Positions 1-8,636 of a DNA stretch of 64,000 bases are shown piece by piece (positions within the stretch are counted from its first letter, which is position 1; each line of letters opens with the position of its first letter). This DNA comes from Cupriavidus sp. MP-37 (lineage in GTDB: Bacteria; Pseudomonadota; Gammaproteobacteria; Burkholderiales; Burkholderiaceae), in the NCBI RefSeq assembly GCF_020618415.1, contig NZ_CP085344.1, positions 1,635,001-1,699,000 of the forward strand, in the 5' to 3' direction. Made by a program: the position numbers and the translations under genes. A model generated the notes under the pieces. It made no database searches, was not told the DNA's origin, and saw only the letters and a list, made by a program, of their open reading frames with translations.

Positions 1-1
1 G

Positions 2-1837
2 GTCACGGTGCTGTCGCGCTGCCTGCAGTTCAACCTGAAGCAGATGCCGCCGGGACATATCGTCTCGCACCTGGACCATATCCTGGCGCAGGAAGGCATC
101 GCCCACGACGGCAACGCGCTGCGGCTGCTGGCGCAGGCCGCGCATGGGTCGATGCGCGATGCGCTGTCGCTGACTGACCAGGCCATCGCCTACAGCGCGG
201 GCCAGGTGTCCGAGGACGCCGTGCGCGGCATGCTGGGCGCGATCGACCAGGGTTACCTGGTGCAGCTGCTCGACGCGCTGGCGGCCGAGGACGGCGCCGC
301 CATGCTGGCGATCGCCGATGCCATGGCCGACCGCAGCCTGTCGTTCGCCGGCGCGCTGCAGGACCTGGGTTCGCTGCTGCACAAGGTGGCGCTGGCGCAG
401 GCGGTGCCGGCTTCGGTGCAGGACGAATGGCCGGAAGCCGACGAGGTGCGGCGCCTGGCCGGCGTGTTCGACGCGCAGGAAGTCCAGCTGTTCTACCAGA
501 TCGCCAACCTGGGCCGCAGCGAGCTGGCGCTGGCGCCGGACGAGTACGCCGGCTTCACCATGACGCTGCTGCGCATGCTGGCGTTCCGGCCGTCGTCCGA
601 GCCGGCCGCCACGGCGGGGCAGGGCGGCGGTGCGGCACCGGCGCGCCCGCGCAGTGCCGGCATGCCGGCCGCGGCGCGACCAGCCGAGGCACGCCAGGCG
701 GCGACTGCCGCCGCTGCCCCGGCTGCCCCGGCTGCATCCCTTGCCGATGCCACGCCGGTGCCAGCCGCGGTGCCGTCCACGGTGGCGCCAGCAGCGCCCG
801 TGGCCGAGCCGGTCGCCGCGCCGGCGGCCGTGCCTGCCGCTGCCGAGCCCGCGTCGGCGCGCTCGGCTGGCGGCGCCATGTCGCCAGCGGCCGCGGCGCT
901 GGCTGCCGCACGCCAGGCTTCCGCCGCCCGCGGCGGCGCCCGCAAGGCGCCGGCCCCAGCCGTGCCTGCTGCGCCAACCGCTGCACAGCGACCGCCGGCA
1001 CAACCGCTGCGCGCCCCCGCGGCCGTAGCCGCGAGCCGTCCGGCTGCGGCCCCGGCCCCGGCCCAGGCGCCGGCTGCACGGCCGCTGGCGCCGCAGCCGC
1101 CCGCACCGACGGCAGCGCCCGCGGCGCGGCCCGTGGCAGCCAGGCCGCAAGCGCAACAAGAATCCGTGCCGCCCTGGGAAGCCGCCGGTGGCAGCGATGT
1201 GCCGCCGTGGGAAGAACTGCCGCCCGACCTGCCGGTGATCGGTCCCTATGACAGCGACCCGGGCTACAACGATTACGGTTTCAGCGAACCGGTAGCGCGC
1301 GCCACGGCACCGCGCAACGGCGCCTCCCGCCAGGCCCCGGCCACGGCTCGCGAGGCCGAGCCAGCCCGCGCAGCCGCTGCCGTACCGTCACCGCCAGCGG
1401 AATCCGCCAAATTCGTCGCACCGCGCCCACCTGCCGCGGCCGAGGACGGCACCCCGCCGGCCTTCACCGGCGCATGGCCGGTGCTGGCCGCCAGCCTGCC
1501 GCTGAAGGGCCTGGCGCAGCAGCTGGCATACCAGAGCGAACTGACGCAGGTGGTCGGGCGCACCTTCCACCTGCGCATCCCGGTCGCGGCGCTGGGCGAG
1601 AACGGCGTCGCCGAGCGGCTGCAGCAGGCGCTGTGCGACCACTTCGGCGAGCCGGTGCGCGTGCTCTGCGAAGTCGGCGGGGTCACCGTCACCGCCGCCG
1701 CCGCCGACGCCGAGGCCCGTGCCGAGCGCCAGCGCCAGGCCGAGGCCGCGATCGAGGCGGATCCCTTCGTGCAGGGGCTGCTGCGCGACCTCGGCGGCCA
1801 GATCGTGCCAGGCTCGATCCAGCCGCGCGCCGCCTGA
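2..1837 (+). CDS. dnaX: DNA polymerase III subunit gamma/tau, C-terminal part (5' end outside window)
   Basis: Clamp-loader subunit of the replicative DNA polymerase III. The window opens inside the gene: the frame is open from base 2 and begins TVLSRCLQFNLK, a stretch typical of the end of the DnaX ATPase core. The first ~195 visible residues are the lid and collar (domains II-III). They are followed by a ~270-residue Ala/Pro-rich linker carrying two PPWE motifs, then a compact tau C-terminal domain from about visible residue 485 to the end. That domain is where tau contacts the polymerase alpha subunit in known DnaX proteins. The dnaX-ybaB-recR order downstream is conserved in proteobacteria. 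Any programmed frameshift site for the short gamma form cannot be judged because the N-terminal part is missing. Confidence 0.95.
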   Translation, partial: VTVLSRCLQFNLKQMPPGHIVSHLDHILAQEGIAHDGNALRLLAQAAHGSMRDALSLTDQAIAYSAGQVSEDAVRGMLGAIDQGYLVQLLDALAAEDGAAMLAIADAMADRSLSFAGALQDLGSLLHKVALAQAVPASVQDEWPEADEVRRLAGVFDAQEVQLFYQIANLGRSELALAPDEYAGFTMTLLRMLAFRPSSEPAATAGQGGGAAPARPRSAGMPAAARPAEARQAATAAAAPAAPAASLADATPVPAAVPSTVAPAAPVAEPVAAPAAVPAAAEPASARSAGGAMSPAAAALAAARQASAARGGARKAPAPAVPAAPTAAQRPPAQPLRAPAAVAASRPAAAPAPAQAPAARPLAPQPPAPTAAPAARPVAARPQAQQESVPPWEAAGGSDVPPWEELPPDLPVIGPYDSDPGYNDYGFSEPVARATAPRNGASRQAPATAREAEPARAAAAVPSPPAESAKFVAPRPPAAAEDGTPPAFTGAWPVLAASLPLKGLAQQLAYQSELTQVVGRTFHLRIPVAALGENGVAERLQQALCDHFGEPVRVLCEVGGVTVTAAAADAEARAERQRQAEAAIEADPFVQGLLRDLGGQIVPGSIQPRAA

Positions 1838-1900
1838 GCGGCGGCTGGCGTTACCGAATTTCCGTCACCGAACTCTTACCGAATCCAGGAGCATTCCATC

Positions 1901-2233
1901 ATGATGAAAGGTCAACTCGCCGGGCTGATGAAGCAGGCCCAGCAGATGCAGGAAAACATGAAGAAGATGCAGGAGCAGCTGGCCCAGATCGAGGTCGAGG
2001 GCCAGTCCGGCGCCGGTCTCGTCAAGGTGGTCATGACCTGCAAGAACGACGTCAAGCGCGTCACCATCGACCCCAGCCTGCTGGCCGAGGGCGAGGACAA
2101 GGACCTGCTCGAAGACCTGGTCGCCGCCGCCTTCAACGACGCCGTGCGCAAGGCCGAGGCCACCACGCAGGAAAAGATGGGCTCGATGACCTCGGGCCTG
2201 CCGCTGCCGCCGGGCTTCAAGCTGCCGTTCTAA
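1901..2233 (+). CDS. ybaB: YbaB/EbfC family nucleoid-associated protein
   Basis: Small dimeric DNA-binding protein of 110 residues, close to the family norm. The N-terminus ([20 protein letters not shown]) is the heptad-rich helix typical of YbaB, and the end has the usual [12 protein letters not shown]. It starts 63 bp after dnaX and ends 7 bp before recR, the standard dnaX-ybaB-recR operon. An AGGAG lies 10 nt upstream of the first of two consecutive ATG codons. EbfC-type proteins bind and compact DNA; a link to RecR-dependent repair is usually inferred from gene order and is not proven by this sequence. Confidence 0.95.
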   Translation: MMKGQLAGLMKQAQQMQENMKKMQEQLAQIEVEGQSGAGLVKVVMTCKNDVKRVTIDPSLLAEGEDKDLLEDLVAAAFNDAVRKAEATTQEKMGSMTSGLPLPPGFKLPF

Positions 2234-2240
2234 GGCCATT

Positions 2241-2855
2241 GTGAAAGCGTCTTCGCCGACTTCGCTGCAGGCGCTGGTCGAGGCGCTGCGGGTGCTGCCC
2301 GGCGTCGGGCCCAAGTCCGCCCAGCGCATGGCCTACCACCTGCTGCAGCACGACCGCGAGGGCGCGCGCAAGCTGGGCGATGCGCTGCGCGGCGCGGCGG
2401 ACCATATCCGCCATTGCCAGCGCTGCAACACCTTCACCGAGCAGGAGATCTGCGAGACCTGCCTGGACGACCGCCGCGACGCCTCGGTGCTGTGCGTGGT
2501 GGAAACGCCGGCCGACCAGGTCATGATCGAGCAGACCCTGACCTACCGCGGCAAGTATTTCGTGCTGATGGGCCGGCTGTCGCCGCTGGACGGCATCGGC
2601 CCGCGCGAGATCCACCTCGACCGGCTGCTGGCGCGCGCCACCGAGCCCGAGCTGGGCGGCCCGGTCGGCGAGGTCATCGTCGCCACCAATTTCACCAGCG
2701 AAGGCGAGGCCACCGCGCACTACATCGGCGAGATGCTCAAGGCGCGCGGCCTCAAGGTGTCGCGCCTGGCGCGCGGCGTGCCGGTGGGCGGCGAGCTGGA
2801 GTATGTCGATGCCGGCACCATTGCCCGCGCGGTGATGGACCGCCGCAACCTCTGA
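2241..2855 (+). CDS. recR: Recombination mediator protein RecR
   Basis: RecF-pathway recombination mediator that, with RecO, helps load RecA on gapped DNA. The 204-residue length is standard. Visible parts in order: an N-terminal helix-hairpin-helix ([17 protein letters not shown], from about residue 19), a four-cysteine zinc finger at C59, C62, C71 and C74, a Toprim domain (VVETPADQ to [13 protein letters not shown]), and a C-terminal tail. The GTG start at 2241 is 7 bp after the ybaB stop, consistent with translational coupling. It is the last gene of the dnaX operon. Confidence 0.97.
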
Positions 2856-2931
2856 GCGCCGCTGCGCCGGCCGGCCTGCCTGTCGCGGGCACGGCCACCG
2901 GCGCGCCCGCTTCCATTTCCCGTCCGCTCCC

Positions 2932-3837
2932 ATGAACCTGGCCCGCTTCGATCTCGTCACGCTCGGCTTGTTCGTTGCCGTGGCCCGGCAGGGCAGCATC
3001 TCGGCCGGCGCGCGCCAGTCGCACCTGGCGGTGGCGGCGGCGAGCAAGCGCATTTCGGACCTCGAGACCGCGGTCGGCGCGCCGCTGTTCTTTCGCCACG
3101 CCGCCGGCGTGCAGCTGACCGAGGCCGGCCAGGCCTGCTTCCACCATGCGCTGACCATCCTGCAGGACGTCGAGCGCATGGCCGGCGTGATGTCGGACTA
3201 CGCCTCCGGCGTGCGCGGGCAGGTGCGCGTATGCGCCAATACCTCGGCGATCACGCAGTTCCTGCCGGATGACCTGGCCACCTTCATGCAGCGCCATCCG
3301 ACCATCCGCATCGAGCTGGAAGAGCAGAACTCGCGCGACATCGTTGCGGCGCTGGTCGAGAACCGTGCCGACGTCGGCATCTTCGCCGACCGCACGCCCG
3401 CGGCGGGGCTGATGACGGTCGAGTACCGCCAGGACGAGCTGGTCATCATCACGCCGCCCAACCATCCGCTGGCCGCGCGCGGCCCGGTGCACTACGCCGA
3501 TACGCTCGAATTCGATTTCGTCAGCCTGCCGCAGGAAACCTCGCTGGCGGCGCGCCTGCTGGAAGAGAGCAGCCGGCTGGACCGGCCGTTCCGGCTGCGC
3601 ATCCAGGTGCGCAGCTTCGACGCCATGTGCCGCATGGTGATGGCCGGGCTGGGCGTGGGCGTGCTGCCGCGCATCGCGGCCGAGCCGCACGTGAAGTCGA
3701 TGGGGCTGTCGCTGGTGACGCTGCAGGACGCCTGGGCACGCCGCTCGCTTCTGATCGGGCTGCGCGATCCGGCCGGCCTGACGGTGTCGGCGCGGCTGCT
3801 GATCACCCACCTGTGCGGGGACCGGGCGCCGTTCTGA
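2932..3837 (+). CDS. LysR-family transcriptional regulator
   Basis: Regulator of 301 residues with an N-terminal winged helix-turn-helix (about residues 5-62: LGLFVAVARQGSISAGAR, then SKRISDLETAVGAPLFFR) and a periplasmic-binding-protein-like effector domain from about residue 90. It reads in the same direction as the CoA-transferase gene 177 bp downstream. That is less common than the divergent arrangement of LysR genes and their targets, so control of the downstream block is only inferred. The effector is unknown; a small carboxylate or acyl-CoA related to the downstream enzymes is a guess. No strong Shine-Dalgarno precedes the ATG. Confidence 0.9.
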   Translation: MNLARFDLVTLGLFVAVARQGSISAGARQSHLAVAAASKRISDLETAVGAPLFFRHAAGVQLTEAGQACFHHALTILQDVERMAGVMSDYASGVRGQVRVCANTSAITQFLPDDLATFMQRHPTIRIELEEQNSRDIVAALVENRADVGIFADRTPAAGLMTVEYRQDELVIITPPNHPLAARGPVHYADTLEFDFVSLPQETSLAARLLEESSRLDRPFRLRIQVRSFDAMCRMVMAGLGVGVLPRIAAEPHVKSMGLSLVTLQDAWARRSLLIGLRDPAGLTVSARLLITHLCGDRAPF

Positions 3838-3951
3838 GGCGTCGCTCCCGCAGCTGCGCGAAGCCTTTCGCGTTCCGAGAAAGCCCGCTTCTCCGATTGC
3901 CGATTCCTGGCAGGCCCCGCGCTGGGGCAAACTCCGTCCGAACGCAATGTA

Positions 3952-3961
3952 TGGCATGCCA
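3952..3961. promoter_or_regulatory. Palindrome upstream of the CoA-transferase gene (possible operator)
   Basis: TGGCATGCCA is a perfect 10-bp palindrome about 53 bp before the CoA-transferase ATG, in the 177-bp gap after the LysR gene. It could be part of a regulator site, but it does not by itself match the LysR T-N11-A pattern convincingly. Confidence 0.25.
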
Positions 3962-4014
3962 GTCAATGGCGCTGCCGCACTGCAACAAGACTGCCGCACC
4001 GCACGGAGACACCC

Positions 4015-5211
4015 ATGGCGCAACAGATCCTAGAGGGCATTCGCGTCCTCGAACTCGGACAACTTATCGCCGGCCCCTTTGCTGCCAAGACCCTGGCCGA
4101 CTTTGGCGCCCACATCATCAAGGTGGAACCGCCCGGGCAGGGCGACCCGCTGCGCAAATGGCGCATGTTGCATGAAGGCACTTCGGTGTGGTGGGAGGCG
4201 CAGTCGCGCAACAAGGAATCGGTCTGCATCGACCTGCGCCAGCCGGAAGGCCAGGCGCTGGTGCGCAAGCTGGCCGCCGAGGCCGATGTGCTGATCGAGA
4301 ATTTCCGCCCCGGCACCATGGAGAAGTGGGGCCTGGGCTGGGACGTGCTGCATGCCGACAATCCGCGCCTGATCATGCTGCGCGTGTCGGGCTACGGCCA
4401 GACCGGGCCGAAGAAGGACGAGCCCGGCTTTGCCGCCGTGGCCGAAGCCATGGCCGGCCTGCGCCACCTGACCGGCGAGCCCGGGCGCGCGCCGGTGCGC
4501 GCCGGCCTGTCGCTGGGCGACACCATCGCCGGCCTGCACGGCGCCATGGGCGTGCTGCTGGCGCTGTACCAGCGCGATGCGCGCGGCGGCGAAGGGCAGG
4601 TGATCGACGTGGCGCTGTACGAGTCGCTGTTCAACCTGAGCGAAAGCCTGCTGCCGGAATACTCGGCGTTCGGCGCGGTGCGCCAGCCCGCCGGCGGCGC
4701 GCTGCCGGGGATCGCGCCGTCCAACGCCTACCCCTGCGCCAGCGGCGAATACGTGCTGGTGGCGGCCAACGGCGATGCCATCTTCAAGCGCATGATGCTC
4801 GCCATCGGCCGCGCCGATCTGGCCGACGATCCCGCACTGGAGCGCAACGACGGCCGCGTCGCGCGCGTCGATGAAATCGATGCCGCGATTGCCGACTGGA
4901 CCCGCACGCAGACGGTGGAGTCGGCGCTGGCGGTGCTGCGCGACGCGCAGGTGCCATCGGGCCGCATCTATACCGTCAAGGACATTGCCGAAGACCCGCA
5001 CTACCGCGCCCGCGGCGTGATCGAGACGGTCACCTCGGCCGGCGGCCTGACCGTGGAAGTGCCGGGCGTGGTGCCCAAGCTGTCGGCCAGCCCCGGCGCC
5101 ATCCATGACCGCGCGCCCACGCTGGGCGAGCATACCGATGCGGTGCTGAAGCAGGCCGGCTTCGACGACGCCGCCATCGCCGACCTGCGCGCGCGCAAGG
5201 TGATCGCATGA
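4015..5211 (+). CDS. CaiB/BaiF family CoA-transferase (class III)
   Basis: Class III CoA-transferase of 398 residues, the family's usual length. These enzymes move CoA between carboxylic acids through a glutamyl/aspartyl-CoA intermediate. The catalytic aspartate falls at D169 (SLGDTIAG), exactly the position in formyl-CoA transferase. Other family marks are the N-terminal VLELGQLIAGPFAAKTLADFG and the central ENFRPGTMEKWGLG. It overlaps the following lyase gene by 4 bp (ATGA), so the two are translationally coupled. The pair suggests that a dicarboxylate is activated to its CoA ester and then cleaved. The exact acid cannot be read from sequence. Confidence 0.92.
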   Translation: MAQQILEGIRVLELGQLIAGPFAAKTLADFGAHIIKVEPPGQGDPLRKWRMLHEGTSVWWEAQSRNKESVCIDLRQPEGQALVRKLAAEADVLIENFRPGTMEKWGLGWDVLHADNPRLIMLRVSGYGQTGPKKDEPGFAAVAEAMAGLRHLTGEPGRAPVRAGLSLGDTIAGLHGAMGVLLALYQRDARGGEGQVIDVALYESLFNLSESLLPEYSAFGAVRQPAGGALPGIAPSNAYPCASGEYVLVAANGDAIFKRMMLAIGRADLADDPALERNDGRVARVDEIDAAIADWTRTQTVESALAVLRDAQVPSGRIYTVKDIAEDPHYRARGVIETVTSAGGLTVEVPGVVPKLSASPGAIHDRAPTLGEHTDAVLKQAGFDDAAIADLRARKVIA

Positions 5212-6191
5212 GCGCCGCCGCCAGCCCCGCCGCTACCCTCTTGCGCGGCCCGGCCCGCGTCGAGATCAATGAAGTCGCGCCGCGCGACGGCCTGCAGATC
5301 GAGCCGGTGGTGGTGCCGACCGAGGCCAAAGTTGCCTTCGTCGATGCGCTCTCGGCCTGCGGCTTCGCGCGCATCGAGGCCACCTCGTTCACGTCGGCGC
5401 GCGCCATTCCCGCGCTGGCCGATGCCGAGGCGCTGATGCACCGCATGCGGCGCCAGCCGGGCGTGCGCTACACCGCGCTGGTGCCCAACCTGCGCGGGCT
5501 CGAGCGCGCGCTGTCGTGCCGCCCGGACGAGGTCAACCTGGTGATGTCGGCCAGCGAGACCCATAACCGCGCCAACCTGCGCATGACGCGCGCGCAGTCG
5601 CGGCAGCAGCTGCTGGCGATGATTGCCGAGGCCGGCGCGGCCGGCGTGCCGGTCAACGTGTCGCTGTCGACGGTATTCGGCTGCCCGTTCGAGGGCGAGG
5701 TCGATGCCGCCGAGGTGATGGCGCTGGCCAGCGCCTTCGCCGACGCCGGCGCGGCCGGCATCACGCTGTGCGACACCACCGGCATGGCCTATCCGAACCA
5801 GGTCGCGGCGCTGTGCGAAGCCTTCCAGGCCGCGCTGCCCCAGACCGGCCTGACCATCCACCTGCACAACACCCGCGGCATGGGCCTGGCCAACGCCGTC
5901 GCTGCCTGGCAGACCGGCGTGACGCGCTTCGACGCCGCCGCCGGCGGCCTGGGCGGATGCCCTTACGCGCCTGGTGCCAGCGGCAACGTCAGCACCGAAG
6001 ACCTGGTCCACATGTTCGATTGCATGGGCGTGCAGACCGGCGTCGACCTGGGCGCGCTGCTCGACGTGGTCGCCGGCATGCCGCAACTGGTCGGGCGCGA
6101 ACTCAACAGCCAGTTGCTGAGCGCCGGCCCGCGCCTGCGCACGCACCAGCCGCCGGCCTGGATGGCCGAGCATTTCGCCGCGCAGGCATAG
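5208..6191 (+). CDS. Hydroxymethylglutaryl-CoA lyase family protein
   Basis: TIM-barrel lyase of 327 residues in the HMG-CoA lyase group of the DRE-metallolyase superfamily, which splits 3-hydroxy-3-methylglutaryl-CoA to acetyl-CoA and acetoacetate. The Arg-Asp catalytic pair (EVAPRDGLQIEP, near residue 25), the metal-binding HxH (TIHLHNTRGMGL) and the cysteine loop (GGLGGCPYAPGASGN) are all present, so the enzyme should be active. The start overlaps the stop of the CoA-transferase gene. Members of this family also act on other 3-hydroxy-acyl-CoAs such as citramalyl-type substrates, so the substrate is inferred. Leucine breakdown is less likely because no other leucine genes are nearby. Confidence 0.88.
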   Translation: MSAAASPAATLLRGPARVEINEVAPRDGLQIEPVVVPTEAKVAFVDALSACGFARIEATSFTSARAIPALADAEALMHRMRRQPGVRYTALVPNLRGLERALSCRPDEVNLVMSASETHNRANLRMTRAQSRQQLLAMIAEAGAAGVPVNVSLSTVFGCPFEGEVDAAEVMALASAFADAGAAGITLCDTTGMAYPNQVAALCEAFQAALPQTGLTIHLHNTRGMGLANAVAAWQTGVTRFDAAAGGLGGCPYAPGASGNVSTEDLVHMFDCMGVQTGVDLGALLDVVAGMPQLVGRELNSQLLSAGPRLRTHQPPAWMAEHFAAQA

Positions 6192-6243
6192 CCCTGCCCA
6201 CCCGCACAACAACAACGCATCCACGACAATCACGGAGACCCTG

Positions 6244-7260
6244 ATGAAACAAGCCCTTCAACTCAAGCCCGCCATGCCCGCACGGCGCAAGGCCGTCGCC
6301 GCCGCGCTGGCAGCTATCGGCGCAGCGTGGCTCGCCCCGGCGGCACTGGCGCAGGATGGCAGCTATCCCGGCCGGCCGGTAACGCTGGTGGTATCGGCCG
6401 CTGCCGGCGGCACCACCGACCTGGCGGCGCGGATGATTGCCGAGCCGCTGTCCAAGGCGCTCGGCCAGCCGGTAGTGGTCGACAACCGTCCCGGCGGCAA
6501 TGGCGGCATTGCCGCCAGCCTGGTGGCGCGCGCCAAGCCCGACGGCTACACGCTGATGCTGCAGTACTCGGGCTTCCACGTGATCACGCCGCTGCTGGTG
6601 AAGAACCTGTCGTGGGACCCGGTCAAGGACTTCGCGCCGGTGGCCAATATCCTGTCGGCGCCGCAGGTGCTGGTGGTGCGCCCGAGCCTGCCGGTCAAGT
6701 CGCTGAAGGAACTGGTGGCCTACGCCAAGGCCAACCCGGACAAGCTCAACTACGCCTCGTCGGGCAACGGCTCGCTGCAGCATGTGTCGACCGAGCTGCT
6801 GAACCAGATGGCCGGCACCAGGATCACGCACGTGCCGTACAAGGGCACCGGCCCGGCCATGACCGACCTGCTGGGCGGCTCGGTCGACCTGACCATCACC
6901 ACGCCGCCGCCGCTGATGGGCCATATCGCCGCCGGCAAGCTGCGCCCGCTGGTGGTGACCAGCAAGACCCGCCTGCCGAGCCTGAAGGACGTGCCGTCGG
7001 CACCCGAAGCCGGCTACCCCGACCTCGACGTATCGTCGTGGTTCGCGATGTACGCGCCGGCGGGCACGCCCAAGCCGGTGGTCGACAAGCTCACCGGCGA
7101 GATCGACAAGATCATGCGCACCGACGCCTTCCGCAAGAAGGCCGAGGAACTGGGCGCCGAGGCCAAGTACATGAATCCGCAGCAGCTGGCGCAATACCAG
7201 AAGGCCGAGCTGGCACGCTGGGCCAAGGTGATCAAGTCCGCCGACATTCACGCCGAATGA
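6244..7260 (+). CDS. Bug-family tripartite tricarboxylate transporter substrate-binding protein
   Basis: Periplasmic solute-binding protein of 338 residues. The N-terminus is a signal peptide (Arg/Lys start, hydrophobic core, cleavage near ALAQ, ~residue 36), followed by the Bug hallmarks YPGRPVTLVV, the AAGGTTD loop and VDNRPGGNGGIAA. Bug proteins bind carboxylates for TctAB-type uptake systems, and very large Bug families are typical of Cupriavidus and Bordetella. No tctA or tctB membrane gene is nearby, so this is an orphan Bug. It sits 52 bp after the lyase, most simply feeding the CoA-transferase/lyase pathway with its acid substrate. Confidence 0.92.
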   Translation: MKQALQLKPAMPARRKAVAAALAAIGAAWLAPAALAQDGSYPGRPVTLVVSAAAGGTTDLAARMIAEPLSKALGQPVVVDNRPGGNGGIAASLVARAKPDGYTLMLQYSGFHVITPLLVKNLSWDPVKDFAPVANILSAPQVLVVRPSLPVKSLKELVAYAKANPDKLNYASSGNGSLQHVSTELLNQMAGTRITHVPYKGTGPAMTDLLGGSVDLTITTPPPLMGHIAAGKLRPLVVTSKTRLPSLKDVPSAPEAGYPDLDVSSWFAMYAPAGTPKPVVDKLTGEIDKIMRTDAFRKKAEELGAEAKYMNPQQLAQYQKAELARWAKVIKSADIHAE

Positions 7261-7465
7261 CGCCAGCGGCAGCGGCAAGGTGATCGAAAGGTAAGGGGGC
7301 TAAGCTGGCGGGCTTGCTAGGTATTGATACCGATGCTGCGCGCCACGCCGTCCGGTAGCATCGCAATCTGCCGCACCGCGGCGCGCCCCCCGACGCGCCC
7401 CCCAACGCGCGCGCCCATCAAGCGCATCTGCCGCGGCGCCAGTCCACACGGGTAGGAGATCTCGC

Positions 7466-8509
7466 ATGTATAACAAGAAGTTCTGGAAGCAATTCCTGAT
7501 CGCGCTGGCGCTGTTCCTGGCCGGCTGGTTCACCTTCGGCCAGGCGCAGGCGCAGGGCAAGCCCGAGAAGACCAAGGTCACCATCGCGGTGGGCGGCAAG
7601 AACCTGTTCTATTACCTGCCGCTGACCATCGCCGAGCGCCTCGGCTACTTCAAGGAAGAAGGGCTCGATGTCGAGATCGTCGACTTCGCCGGCGGCGCCA
7701 AGGCGCTGCAGGCGGTGGTGGGCGGCAGCGCCGACGTGGTTTCGGGCGCCTACGAGCACACCATCAACCTGCAGGCCAAGGGCCAGCGCTACCAGGAATT
7801 CGTGCTGCAGGGCCGCGCCCCGCAGATCGTGCTGGTGGTGTCGAACAAGACCATGCCCAACTTCAAGTCGATCGCCGACCTGAAGGGCAAGAAGATCGGC
7901 GTGACCGCGCCGGGCTCGTCGACCAACATGATGGCCAACTTCGTGCTGGCCAAGGCCGGCCTGAAGCCGTCGGACGTGTCGTTCATCGGCGTGGGGGCCA
8001 GCGCCGGCGCGGTGGCGGCGATGCGCTCGGGCCAGATCGACGCGATGGCCAACCTCGACCCGGTGGTGTCGATGCTGACGCAGAAGAATGAAGTGCGCAT
8101 TGCCTCGGACACCCGCACGCTGAAGGACACCCAGGCGGTGTTCGGCGGCAACATGCCGTCGGGCTGCCTGTATGCGTCGCAGGCCTTTATCCAGCAGAAT
8201 CCCAACACCACGCAGGCGCTGACCAACGCCATGGTGCGCGCGCTCAAGTGGCTGCAGAAGGCGGGCCCGTCCGACATCGTCAAGACCGTGCCGGAAAGCT
8301 ATCTGCTGGGCGACCGTGCGCTGTACCTGGCCGCGTGGGAAAAGGTCAAGGAAGCGATCTCGCCGGACGGCACCATGCCGGCCGACGGCCCGCGCACCGC
8401 GCTCAACGCGCTGGGCCAGTTCGACGCCGAACTGAAGGGCAAGTCGATCAAGCTGGAAGAGACCTACACCAACGCGTTCGTGCAGAAGGCCAACGCCAAG
8501 TACAAGTAA
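7466..8509 (+). CDS. ABC transporter substrate-binding protein (NMT1/THI5-SsuA-like)
   Basis: Periplasmic binding protein of 347 residues with an N-terminal signal peptide (YNKKFWKQF, then a hydrophobic stretch to about residue 30 ending GQAQAQG). The fold markers of the NMT1/SsuA group follow: FYYLPLTIAERLGYFKEEGL and FAGGAKALQAVVGGSADVV. An AGGAG lies upstream of the ATG. It is the first gene of a three-gene importer with the ATPase and permease downstream. Such systems take up aliphatic sulfonates, nitrate, thiamine-pyrimidine precursors or aromatic acids; the ligand cannot be decided here. A hairpin follows the gene and may hold down the downstream genes. Confidence 0.9.
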   Translation: MYNKKFWKQFLIALALFLAGWFTFGQAQAQGKPEKTKVTIAVGGKNLFYYLPLTIAERLGYFKEEGLDVEIVDFAGGAKALQAVVGGSADVVSGAYEHTINLQAKGQRYQEFVLQGRAPQIVLVVSNKTMPNFKSIADLKGKKIGVTAPGSSTNMMANFVLAKAGLKPSDVSFIGVGASAGAVAAMRSGQIDAMANLDPVVSMLTQKNEVRIASDTRTLKDTQAVFGGNMPSGCLYASQAFIQQNPNTTQALTNAMVRALKWLQKAGPSDIVKTVPESYLLGDRALYLAAWEKVKEAISPDGTMPADGPRTALNALGQFDAELKGKSIKLEETYTNAFVQKANAKYK

Positions 8510-8531
8510 TTTCCTCGCCGTCGATGCCATC

Positions 8532-8558
8532 GGCCCGCTGCCCGCAGCGGGCCTTTGC
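8532..8558 (+). terminator. Hairpin between binding-protein and ATPase genes (attenuator-like)
   Basis: A GC-rich inverted repeat (GGCCCGCTG paired with CAGCGGGCC) is followed by TTTGCTTTG. It lies 22 bp after the binding-protein stop, where importer operons often have a partial terminator or mRNA-stabilising hairpin. Confidence 0.55.
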
Positions 8559-8636
8559 TTTGCGGCAGCGACGGCCCCTCCATCATCACTCGCCCGCGCC
8601 GCTGCATGCGCGACGGCGGGTACGAGACGGTTCATC

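Noticed and set aside
2..700. Programmed frameshift site in dnaX
   Set aside because: The relevant N-terminal region lies outside the window and no A-rich slippery sequence is visible in the part present.
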